Assembly (NCBI GenBank): GCA_018343915.1
Contig: JABRWF010000002.1
Location: 2,852,001-2,916,000, forward strand
DNA: 64,000 bases
Direction of reading: 5' to 3'
Source of the DNA: Agroathelia rolfsii
Lineage: Eukaryota; Basidiomycota; Agaricomycetes; Amylocorticiales; Amylocorticiaceae
The notes under the pieces: model-generated
What the model was told of the DNA's origin: nothing
The model's input: only the letters and a program-made list of their open reading frames with translations
Database searches by the model: none
Part shown: positions 1 to 10,459 of the stretch, piece by piece
How the letters are laid out: every line of letters starts with the position of its first letter
How positions within the stretch are numbered: position 1 is the first letter of the stretch
Made by a program: the position numbers and the translations under genes

Positions 1-2423
1 GGGTGATATTGCTACGAGGTTGCGATGAAAGCACGTCAAAGAACAGGAATTGCGTTTCCGCTTCGGAGGTCGTAGGGACGAGGCTGACAATGAAGGATTC
101 TGCACTAGGATTGACGATTATAGACTGTATCGCGCTTGGGATTTGGCTGCGCCATTGTACTGAAAGAGACATGAGCTAAGAAGTCCTTGAAGATAGAAAG
201 AATGAAGATACCCTGTTGAATGATGGCATCCCATAACAAGATACACCCTTTGGCCGCAACGATGAGATATCTCCCGCTGGGGCCGACGAAATAGGCCGAC
301 GACAGCTCAAGTGGCTCGGATGTCTTCAAAACAACAAGCTGCGTATACATTACCGGCTCGTAGAGTACAACGCAAGAGGCAAATGTAACGGCGAGCAAAG
401 AAGCATCAGAAGACCAAGCAAGATGTTTAGGTACTTCTGACTTGAAAGCAAAAGTTGACCGAGATGTCCACGCAGCTGTTATGCAGGTGTTTAGCTGAAG
501 TTAAACAGTCCATAAAGTCAAAAAATACCGTTATCTCCTTTTCTTTGCTGGATCCGCCAAGTTTTGATGGACTTGGAGTGGCCAATAGTTGCAAGCTGAA
601 TGCCATGGTCGCCTGCCTTGTGAGGACTAAATAGAACAGCTTCGATAGATTCCGAGCCATGGGGTCGATCAATCCTGGTGTTGAGACTCCACGTATTCGT
701 TTGGGCATCCCACTGCCACAATTTCATGTAAATCTCTGGGCGGAAAGATTCATCTCCCTCACGTTGATCAATAGTTGCCATCCATTCTCCTGAGGGAGAC
801 ACCACAGCCTTGGTAACGCGCAAGGGCTCAACATATTGATCGTTTGATTTCGTAACACGATTCGATGGTGACACTTCCAACTCCGCGACGAGTTTGGATA
901 CCGAAGGCGCGTACATTTGCAACGAGGAAGGATGCGATGATGGGAAAATCAATGTGGAAGAAGGCTGGTGAATGGCAAATGGAGGGGATGTCGAGGTCGA
1001 AGGCTGGAAGCCAGTAGTATCTAACAAGAATAGGCTTTTAGTTGAGCTCGCATTTGAGGCAGAGAAGATGCAAACCCAGTTTGACTCCAGCAAAAATTCT
1101 GGAAATTTTGAGGGCTGTCGAGCTGATAAATACGAAGCTTGTATCTTCTAGCAAGAGCAAGTATTCTTGATCCCTATTGGCGGGTGTAGATACAGTGACA
1201 GATCTAATTGGTCCGCCCACACGAGGTACAAATTCTTTCTTGCCCGAGCTCATTTGCCAGATAACAAGCACAGCTTCTTCGCCTCCACTCAGCAGGTATG
1301 CTCCATTAGGTGTGAATGATAAACTTGAGACTGGATTCGCATGCCAATGCATAGTCGTCGTCTGCGCCTTTTTTTCGACCCCGACGGCCTTGTTGAGGAC
1401 TTCATCATTCAGGCAATACCAGGAGCGTATGACACCTTTCTCATCACCAGTTACGAAGTACTCGTTCCCAGGATGGAAGGCAAGGCATTTGAGCCGATCA
1501 GGAGAGATGAATTTCGTGAATCCTGAATTGAGTGAAGATGTCATAGCTACATATGCCTTGAATCCAGCAATGGCTACCAGCCATTCACCGTTAGGAGAGA
1601 TGGCTAGATCCGTAACATATCGCGTCTTTCCAACGCCAGAAACCTTCGACGACTTCTTGAATGGAGACGAGACCGTTTCAGACGTCGGTTTGAGAGATAC
1701 CCTTAGAACGGCACAATTAGGCTCCATTTCGTTTCCTGGTCAAATATGAGACCCCAATGTTTAAAGAAAGCTACTGATCAATACACACCTTGTGTGCTTT
1801 TCTTCTTTGTTGGACGTTCGACGGCCACAAACAATGAGCCTTTAAAGCGCTCGTGGGCACACATGGCGATAATGGGCTGGTCAATATCAATCGTCTGAAG
1901 CAAGGTAGCATCCAGGATATCCCATATTTTTATGTAACCATCAAAAGAACCGGTGATGAGTTGGAAGGGATTAGTTGGATTCAAAATAGCGGCGGTAAGT
2001 GTCCCTGGGTGTTCATCGTGCTTCTTGATATTGGGGGTAGAGTTGTCCAAGGTGGAGATGACAACCCCGGTCGTGGCAGAATGGATTCGGATCGTGGATT
2101 CCACGGCGACAATGAAGTAGCTATGGTTGAAAGAAGATCGGGTGTGAAGACAAGACCGTATAAGTAATTCAGAAGACATACCTGCCATCCTTTGTAAATA
2201 TTGGACGGGTTTGATTGGGAGTCGAATTTGCAAGGAATTTCCAGGGCCATTCCTCTGCATCAGCAGCAAGTGTCCGATCAGCCTGGGACGCAGCTCCCTT
2301 AACCAAGGCCTTTGGCTTGTTTTTGCGTTTTTTCGGCTTGCCATATGAGATGGGCTGCAGACCACTAGTGACCGGTTGTGTTATCTTTGAACTAGGACCA
2401 GCCGCACTTGTCATTGCGAGCAC
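1..2423 (-). CDS. NAN1: WDR75/UTP17 (Nan1)-type WD40 protein, 3' end outside window
   Basis: A WD40 protein of the small-subunit processome (t-UTP/UtpA subcomplex), acting in the nucleolus in 18S rRNA precursor transcription and processing. The product starts at 2423 (a second Met follows at 2414). A lysine-rich stretch (PKKRKNKPK) comes first, then WD repeats such as 'LITGSFDGYIKIWD', 'YFVTGDEKGVIRSW' and 'YLLSGGEEAVLVIWQ'. The motif 'TTMHWHANPVSSLSFTPNG' is characteristic of WDR75/Nan1. At least four introns interrupt the gene. The reading frame is still open through 'GRYLIVAAKGCILLWD' near 250-300, so the C-terminus lies beyond base 1. The family assignment rests on recognised motifs; exact exon joins are inferred. 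Confidence 0.85.
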
Positions 2424-3232
2424 ACGAACTGAAATGCTTCAAGAGCTTCAGGATGCAAAAAATAGTCACGCCCGTACTCTTGTCACAGATCACGTGGCAT
2501 CTTGACAACTCTTGACCGTGCGTGACGTCAACATCTTGAAGTTGTCTAAGTGTTAGTGTGCCTTCCTAGCAGCGATTCCATTCCTATCCGGATCATGGTG
2601 CATGAAAATGTATAAATTCTGAAGCATGATTCTTGTAGCATTAAATAATAAGAACCTATTCATTTGTGCGATTTTCTTCAGTACTACTTACTACATGTCA
2701 GTGCCAGTTGCGAGTGATGGTATTTACCGGACCCGGAGAACGCTGGCCCTGAATAATTCAAGTTATTGCTTGCTTCAATTCCCGGATCACAGGTAAACAG
2801 GATACTGAGAGAAACGAGATGCATGCTGTGCTCAAGTTCAGAGAGTAAGATGATTGTTATACAAATCAATCATCCATCAATCACACAGATACCGGAACGT
2901 TGCTCCGGAATCATCAACTGTGAAGGGGGTCAAGTTGCGCACTCGTTCTATGTCACGGTTTCATTCTTCCACTTACTTCACAGGCTCCCCACTTCTTGGC
3001 TCTCTAGCACCTGTCATTTCATTCTTGGCTGGGGTAGCTAACAAACAGGTTTCTTCGGATTCAGATAATCTGCCGGCCAGCTATCGCTTTCCGTACTCTT
3101 CCAACGCGCACAAACGACAATACCCTATCCCGTCGCCTTGAGGCCTGAACCATACCCACTTCAAGGGCCATCTGTCTATATACCACACACCCTCAACTTA
3201 TATCCAAAGTGGCGATCAACATAACGCATATC
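2424..3232. promoter_or_regulatory. Divergent intergenic region, WDR75 / methyltransferase
   Basis: About 0.8 kb between two divergent genes, so it should hold both promoters. I see no convincing ORF, RNA gene or repeat in it. Short open frames here lack recognisable protein character. Confidence 0.5.
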
Positions 3233-5411
3233 ATGCCTACTAGAGTAGACAAGGACTCCGCGAGGAGCCCTCGTCCCAGTACAACGACAGTGGCTGGTGG
3301 CAAGCGCCGCGATAAGGAGAGGCAATTCCAAGAAAATAATGGCAGAAAACACCACTTATACGACCCGGAGAAGGCGCCTTATCCCGTATCTTACGACCGA
3401 GATGCCTTGACCCTGTTGGTCGTTTCCATATGGACTGTTCATACTCAATTAAACTGATCTGTAAAGGCAATCCTTGAATCGTTTCCTGGTGTCTGACTTC
3501 AAAGGCACCTGCTCTTTTGTTGAATTCCCAGATGGTGCTCCAAGCACATGCCTTGATCTTGGTTGCGGAGTAGGTGCAGTGGGGTGATAACTCTGGAAGT
3601 CGCACTCATAAAGCATATAGACAGGCGAGTGGATAGTTGATGCGGCCAAGGAATGGCCGAATTGCCAATTCGTGAGAATTCTAGATATGCCTCCCCGCAC
3701 TTCATACGACTAATACCACGAATTTACATCAGGTTGGGTTCGACCTTGTCAATATTCAGTTACCCTTGCAACTGGTAGACAAGTCCATCGCAGAGAGAGT
3801 GACCTGGGTTCATGGGAATTTGTGCGTTATCCAGCCAAACTCTTGCAGATAAATGTTAATTTTCCTTAGTTTGACTACAAAACTGCCGTTCGATGACGAT
3901 GAGTTTGACTTGGTGCACATTGATTCTATAGCACGAGGTGTACCCGAGAACAAGGTATTTAGCTTGGCGATGCCCTCGTCATGAATGCAATCTTCACTAA
4001 CCAATGAAATTTCGGCAGTGGAATTCACTATTTGAGGTGTGTGTATTTTGTATCTATCTCAGGAACGAAGTTAACTCCTTTGAAGGAAATACATCGTATA
4101 TTACGGCCAGGAGGTTCCATTGAAGTATTGGAGTATGGTATGTTGTTCATTGCTCCTACCGGCTTCTAGCTTGGAAAATATTCTCTGTAGACATCATATT
4201 CCCTATTTTGCCAACATGGTTCACGGAGCCTATGCGTTCAACTGGGTGTCGGACTGGATCAAGAATCTCGTCCGACGGCGATAGCCATGTATCTTCGCTG
4301 TCGGGGCCAAAACACGAATATGCATTGTTGGAATCTCTATACAAATCTGTATTCGAAAATAAGTTCATAAATCTCAAGCCGACAGGTAATTCAGAGATTC
4401 CGTTCCATGCCGTCCATAGGTTGACTGATAACCGATTAGCTGTATTGCCAGTATACTTTAGCTCTTATTTTCAGAAAACAGTCTCCTCTCCTATCATATC
4501 ATTCCCTATGCCGCCCCTTTCTCCGTTCCTGCCATTGCCGCCACCAGGTTGGTCGGGCTCAACAAACTCATCCAAACTACTTTCAATGCCCTTGTCACCA
4601 ATCGAGTCTCCGGACGCAACAACGGAGGACGGGGATGACCAAACAGAACCTGATCCCAGGTCGTTTTCGTCAAGTGCATCTTCTCGGCTTGAGCCAGCAC
4701 GCGTTGATCCTTCTTTGCGCAATTCCTCTTCTGCAGTATCCCCAACACCCCGAGCATTCAGGAGGAACGTCCCTGAATCTTCCCCCGGCCCATCGACCCC
4801 TACGCCGATACAACGCTCGGGCCGATTCGTCTTGCAGAACGACGCATCGAGCACGACATCCATGGGTCAGTCAAACTCCCTGATACCCATGGACAGGCTA
4901 TCCAAATATAGCGAACGCACATTGGCCATGCATCTCTACCACGCGTACATGAGCGTTCTGGCATGCCAAGAATCCATGTGGGAAGAGCTGCGGGATTTGA
5001 TCGTCAACCGGAAAACTCAGCTGGAAGAGTTCGGCTGGTATCTGTCCGAGGTGGATAATGAGAACAATGATCCGATTGCGCAAAACAGGGTTGAGTTTGA
5101 GAAGATGCTGGAGACTTATACTTCGTCAGTGTTTTTTTTTTTTTGCACTTCGGCAGAAGCAATAACCAAACTGATTTTTAAACAAAACAAAAAATCCATA
5201 TAGAGATATGCAAGCTAGAGTGGCTTTATGGTATTCTCTAACAGACCTAGGCTGGTCACTACCTCCTCGCGAGCCGGTTGGCAAGGCAGAGTACATGGAA
5301 GAGGAACGCCTTCGGCGTGCGTCCATGGAAGCGCGCACCAAGCTCGACGACGAGGATGAACTATCCCAGATCTGTCGCAGCATGCGGGTCATCATAGGAG
5401 TGAAAGTCTAG
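3233..5411 (+). CDS. SAM-dependent methyltransferase (class I)
   Basis: Spliced from about ten exons. I use the ATG at 3233; a longer frame from 3209 would need GTG. The first introns are 3419-3466 and 3489-3531. Splicing restores motif I, 'TCLDLGCGVG', then 'WIVDAAKEWPNCQFVGFDLVNIQ' in which the acidic residue binds the SAM ribose, then 'LPFDDDEFDLVHID' and 'EIHRILRPGGSIEVLEY'. These are the classic steps of a class I methyltransferase fold. A long Ser/Pro-rich, probably disordered insert (about 4480-4870) follows, then a conserved helical C-terminus ending at 5411. Proteins with this arrangement are common in Agaricomycetes. The substrate is unknown. The poly-T run at 5132-5144 is inside the last intron. 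Confidence 0.8.
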
Positions 5412-5778
5412 TAATGTCAATGACGAAAAGAGAAGAATACAAATTTCTGAACGATTGTAATGAACCGACTGCCATGATCTTACGAAATGCCCCCTACCCC
5501 CCTGATGGAAATCGCAGGACGCTGGTTTCTTTTCATGATTACACGAATGACCATACGTACGTCACGTCACGATGTCAATCCAAATGTATACGAGTACCTA
5601 TGATACCCTATTTATCTCTTTGGACGTTTTCTGACGAGAATGTTGAAATGGATGTATGTTGATTGAATTAAATTATGGCAGTGGGAGAATATAATTTATA
5701 GCAAATCCCCGAATTAATAAAGAAAACGAAAACAACAACAACAACAACATGGAGTCCAGCGTCAGAAACAGTCTACGT
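5412..5778. other. Convergent 3' intergenic region with CAA microsatellite
   Basis: The 3' ends of the methyltransferase (+) and the AIF-like gene (-) face each other here. A short (CAA)n tract lies at about 5730-5750. No gene was seen. Confidence 0.5.
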
Positions 5779-7192
5779 TTAGTAACCCAAGGCAGCGCGC
5801 CCTTGTGGAACCATCAGTGTTCTCGATTTGAGGAACCTGGAGAACCAGTTGCCTAGAACAATGCCCCAGAGGAATCCGAGGAAGGCGACACCACGTTCCT
5901 ATTGTTGATACGTGAGTGAATACGCATTGACAAACGCATCAGTCAAACAAGAAGCTACTTACAGAGCCGTTGGTGATGATGATAAGCTCAGGTGAGCCCT
6001 TGTACTCCTTCTTCAGAGGCCGCCCGTCAAGGTATGAAAGGACGTTGGCCGCGACCACAGCAGCATGTGATCCAGCTTTGGCGGCTTGCTTTTGCTCTTT
6101 GATGTCTATAATGTCACCAACTGCAAAGATGGAGTCGTGGCCCTCCACCTGCAGTGTCGGTCGGACTTTGACAAAGTGGTTCGCAGCTAACACAGGAGGC
6201 GAGAGCTGAGAGAGAAGCTCGGTATTGGGTCGGGGGCCACGGGTGTCAATCTACATTGATAGGTGAGTATTCGAACTTGATAGATAAAGACAAAAGCATG
6301 CTTACCACCAGATCCCCATCCAAGGTCTTGCCACTGCGTGTGACAGCAGGCTGACCGACATCGGGTATCTCATCGACGTACTCGCCTAGCACAAGATGAA
6401 CGTCTCTTGCTATGACATCGTTTTCGATGGCTTTACGGTATTTGTCGGGGTAGGCAGCGTTCAGGAGTTGCTTGCCACCGTGGACAATGGTAACTTCCTT
6501 CGACTGTCGAGAAACATGAATTGACATTCAGAGACTGGTAGATATATGCGGACTTACGGGCCACAGATCCTTGATTTCTCCAGCAAATTCTGGACCATGA
6601 TGTTCAATGGAATATTCTGATAGCTAAACCCGTGTAACTTACCGATGCCAACAGCACCACCACCAACACACACAATCTTCTTTGCGTTCTCAAACCGTTC
6701 ATGGCTTTCTCGGATATGTTCGTGCACCTTTTCAGGTGAGCTGGGGAATTCGATAGGGCCTCTCCAGCTGGAGCCGGTCGCGACAACGAGGATAGTGTAT
6801 TGGATTCTCTCGCCATCTGCGAGTAACACAGACCCGCCTTTCTCTGAGGTCTCGATGGCGGTAACCGTGCCTTGCTTGAAGACGCCGTTGCCTTTCGTAA
6901 AGAGTTTGTCGTATGGGATCAGAGCATTCTCTTCTAGTTTGTCTCGTGACGAAACGGTCAGTCGAGCTGTGGCAGGCCAGTAGATGACATAGGGTAGGGT
7001 GTTGATGAGGATTATGTTGGCCTGTGAATTTGGTCAAGTTCAGCATGCTTATGTAATCATGTTTGATACTGTCAGTAGACATGTCCAACCGACCTTGGTG
7101 CTGGGAATCTTGTCAGACAATGCTTTGGCAACACCAGCGCCTGCAAGACCGCCACCGACGATGACAATGTTGGGCAGATGTGCGGACGACAT
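5779..7192 (-). CDS. AIF/FSP1-like FAD-dependent pyridine nucleotide-disulfide oxidoreductase
   Basis: Related to the AIFM2/FSP1 (AMID) and Ndi-type NAD(P)H oxidoreductases that pass electrons from NAD(P)H through FAD to quinones. The start at 7192 gives 'NIVIVGGGLAGAGVAKAL', the N-terminal FAD Rossmann motif GxGxxG. Later come 'ILVVATGSSWRGP', a second Rossmann motif 'KIVCVGGGAVGIG' for NAD(P)H, and the FAD-binding 'SIFAVGDIID' near the C-terminus. Four or five short introns interrupt it. The C-terminal segment contains a hydrophobic stretch (VAFLGFLWGIVLGNWF) that could attach it to a membrane. No targeting peptide is obvious because the Rossmann fold begins almost at residue 7. Class certainty is high; the physiological acceptor is not known. 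Confidence 0.85.
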
Positions 7193-7717
7193 GAGAGAAG
7201 AGTGCTTGCTAGAGTATGCGCAGGGGTGACGAGGAAAGCTGTTCGATGGCTAGTTAAAAATTCATCAAATGGATTAAATACACGCGCGATATCGAGAGCG
7301 TCTAGGCTTGGTAATGGCTTATGTCACAGTTGTGACGCAGTCTCGTTGTCGCCTCGTAATCTTTCTCTCATTTACGGCTGTCAGTAAGCCAGCAGTAGGA
7401 TGTGCTCATGTTCATCATGTCATGCGAGCTTTGTGTCCCTTGAGTATTCTGCGTGTTCTGTCATAAAATAAAATAAAAAAAAAGATTTCGGAACAGCCTG
7501 ACCAAGGTCGCTGACATGCACACTCCGAATTGTCACGTTCTGGTTCCAACATGAAGAAACAGCGTTTTGTCTTCTCCAAGTCATCACGATGACCCTATGA
7601 TTTGAAATCCCATTCCAAGTTGGTTTCCACTCTTGACTCCGAATCAGGTCATCATACACGCATTAGACTGCCTGGCCCATGCATCAATAATTCACCATCT
7701 ATGTTAATTTCTGACCA
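7193..7717. promoter_or_regulatory. Divergent promoter region, AIF-like / GNL1
   Basis: About 0.5 kb between divergent start codons. It contains an A-rich run near 7465-7483. No gene was recognised. Confidence 0.5.
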
Positions 7718-10118
7718 ATGCCTCGCAAGAAACCTGCCTCCGCCAAGCAGCGCAAAGCCGAGCTGCAACTTAAGCGCGCCATCAAGAGAGGCGATGCGCC
7801 GATCCCGGAGCCCAAAGAGCGCAAGACAAGGACATTAAGAAAAGGCCCCACTAATCGTCCCATAGGTTCAGGAGGTCCTAGCCAGGCCGCCGAATCCACA
7901 CGTAAACTGCAGTCCGATTTTATTCGTCTACCCAAACATTTTCTAGAGGAGACTCGCGACCTTTGCGCATCTATCCCATTGGCCAGGCCTGTTCCGCCTG
8001 ACGCCTGCGATCTGCGCCTGCTGATATCTGAGACTGAGGATCTTAATCTGTCCTGTCCGACTAGGCCCAAATGGAGATTCGATATGAGCAAAAAGGAAGT
8101 GGAGAAAAACGAGGAGGGCCTTTTCAAAAAATGGACTGCTCAGGTTGACCGGTCAATCGATGAATGGCTACATCGCTCTACCAGTGAAACTACGCATGAA
8201 CAAAACACGAACACTGACAGGATCGAGACAAACATAGAAAACCCCCAACAACAGCAAGAACAACAGACGATGCCTAAATCACCCACATTTTATGAACGTA
8301 ATCTAGAAGTCTGGCGCCAACTGCAAGTACCCGAATGTGATCCTGGCCATGAGGACACATATCTAATTCATATCACAGCTGGCGTGTCACCGAAATCTCG
8401 CAAATCATACTTGTCCTTCTCGATGGTCGATGCCCCCTCTTGCATTTCCCAACGTCTCTGGTAGATTTCCTTTCTGCATCAGGACGGCCGTTTATACTTG
8501 TCTTGTCCAAAGTCGACATTATCGGGCCCGTGCGGGCTGCTGCTTGGTCTGACTATCTCCGGACTTGTTATCCTCGCTCGAGAGTTGTCCAGATTAGATC
8601 CTACGTCCCAAAGGCCCGCGAGGAGACTACACAAGGCACCAAGAGAAAATACGAGCCTTCATTACCGGGAGAGTTTCGTGCTCAACTCGTGGAAGCCATA
8701 CGTTCTGTGCACGCCGAGCTCGTCCAACCACCATCGCCGTCGCCTGTTTACGGCGAGGCCAATAAAGGTAAAAAGCCTAAAGAGCCAAAGAAGCGCCAGT
8801 TCACGCCCAAGCTCAAGGTAAAGCAGACGATTGACTGGGATGCGGTCATGCAGCCCATCGGTGAGCAAGTTGGTGTGGCCGTTGGAGGTGCTGCCGTCCC
8901 AAAGAGCAACGACGAAAGCAAGGAGGATGAAGAAGAAGAAGAAAAAGAAGAAGGGGAACCGGAGTTTTTGACCATTGGGCTCATAGGTTCGTTTATCATT
9001 GTTCATAATATCTACATTCAATATGAAATCATGTGTATTATACAGGGCAGCCAAATGTAGGGAAATCATCTCTTTTGAATGCCCTTTTTGGCAAATCAAA
9101 GGTTAGGGCATCAAAGACGCCAGGCAAGGTGAGTATATGCACACACCTACCACCTTTCCAGCCTCGCAAAATAATAATAATAACCTAACTTGGTCATTCC
9201 TCAATCAATCAGACAAAACATTTCCAGACCCTCTTCTGGACACCCGAAGTTCGTCTCGTGGACTGCCCTGGGTTGGTGCTTCCCGGCTTTGTACACATGG
9301 AAACCCAAGTGCTTTCCGGCATCCTGCCCATCTCGCGGATTTCTGCCATCCCACTGTGCATTTACCATGCATCGCAGCTCCTACCGCTCGAGAGGATCCT
9401 AGGTCTACAACATCCTTCTTTGAGCACACCAGCCCCGGAAGACAAACGAACATGGCGTGAACCGCGTGAACCACTGGCGGGAGTCGCCGCAAAGACAAAG
9501 GAGCCCGTATGGACGGCTATGGATATCCTGACCGCCTATGCGACGAAAGTTGGATGGATGACTGCTAAAGCGGGCAGGCCAGATACGAACCGGGCGGGAA
9601 ATGCTAGTATGCTTACACTCCTTGCTTTCTTTTTCAGTGTAAAAAGCTAATCAAAACGGATTGTCGTCCCTTTGAATGATTTACTTTTTTTTTTTTTTTT
9701 TTTTTTTTCTTCTTTGGATCGTATAGTCCTACGAGCGTTGGCAGAAGGTAGAATCAAATGGGCGTTCTTACCGCCCGGTACAGTGGCTAAAGAACTAGGC
9801 CTCCCTGAAGAGGATGGTATATATATCGCAGACGATGATCCCCATGCCACCCATACCGATGTCCACTCGTTTATGGAAGACGACGACGATGACGAAGAAG
9901 AGGATGAAGGGGCTGCACACTCCGACTCGCCGACAAACACAGAAGACGATATGCCAAACAACGACACCGAGTCTGATTTGGACGATGATCCAGAACAAGA
10001 AGACAGTCCTGTCAAGGTACCCGTTTCTCAGGGTATGTTTGCTGCCCTTGAGATGGATGACGCAGACGACGGCGAATCGAATGATCATGATGAGGATAAA
10101 GAGTCGGATGAAGAATGA
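7718..10118 (+). CDS. GNL1: GNL1 (HSR1/MMR1) circularly permuted GTPase
   Basis: A YlqF/YawG-family GTPase related to ribosome-assembly GTPases. The start 'MPRKKPASAKQRK' mirrors animal GNL1. G motifs are in permuted order: G4 'LVLSKVDI' (about 8494-8520), then G1 'GQPNVGKSS' made across an intron (about 9048-9070), G2 'TPGKTKHFQT', and G3 'DCPGL' at about 9260. The C-terminus (9810-10118) is strongly acidic, as in the animal protein. Splicing is needed at 8323-8378, where a GC-AG intron restores 'VWRQLWRVTEISQIILVLLDGRCPLL' (split codon CT|C), and again before G1, in the G2 region and at about 9607-9726. The last of these introns carries a long T run. Reading through the GC-AG intron instead gives a false stop at 8464. 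Confidence 0.9.
8323..8378 (+). other. GNL1: GC-AG intron in GNL1
   Basis: The donor is GCAAGT, the strong consensus of GC-type donors, after exon ...CAACT. The acceptor is ...ATCACAG, with a branch-point-like CTAATTC at about 8362-8368. Removing these 56 nt joins the frame exactly to the conserved 'WR(x)(x)E(I/M)S' block of GNL1. No GT donor nearby does this. Confidence 0.8.
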
Positions 10119-10459
10119 GAAGGTAGTAGCTGTTTCAGCAGATATGACACATAAGAGGACATAAGATTGGAAAGAAACTATCGGTAGCTGTACACAAAGA
10201 CATGTTAACTTATTTACCATTCCTAAAACTGCCCCAAGAATATCCAGGACTTAGTTTTTATAAAGACACAATAACAAAATAAAGTTGCAGAGAACCGATA
10301 TATATATAAAAAGAGACAATAAAACAACCAAGACCTTTTATCGACGAAAAAGAAGAAGAAAAAAGAAAACCGTACGACATCGTCCCCAATTTACAAATAC
10401 ACGAATGCACCTTTCCAATCACACTTTAAACTTTTCAAAAAAAAAAACTTATTTTTTTT
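10119..10459. other. Convergent 3' region, A/T-rich
   Basis: The 3' ends of GNL1 (+) and the PB1 gene (-) face each other. There are A- and T-runs around 10439-10462. No gene was seen. Confidence 0.4.

Noticed and set aside
3209..3232. Upstream GTG start for the methyltransferase
   Set aside because: Nuclear fungal genes start at ATG; ATG 3233 lies 24 bases downstream in the same frame.
8379..8464. Read-through frame of GNL1 past 8323 ending at 8464
   Set aside because: It destroys the conserved GNL1 sequence, which the GC-AG intron restores.
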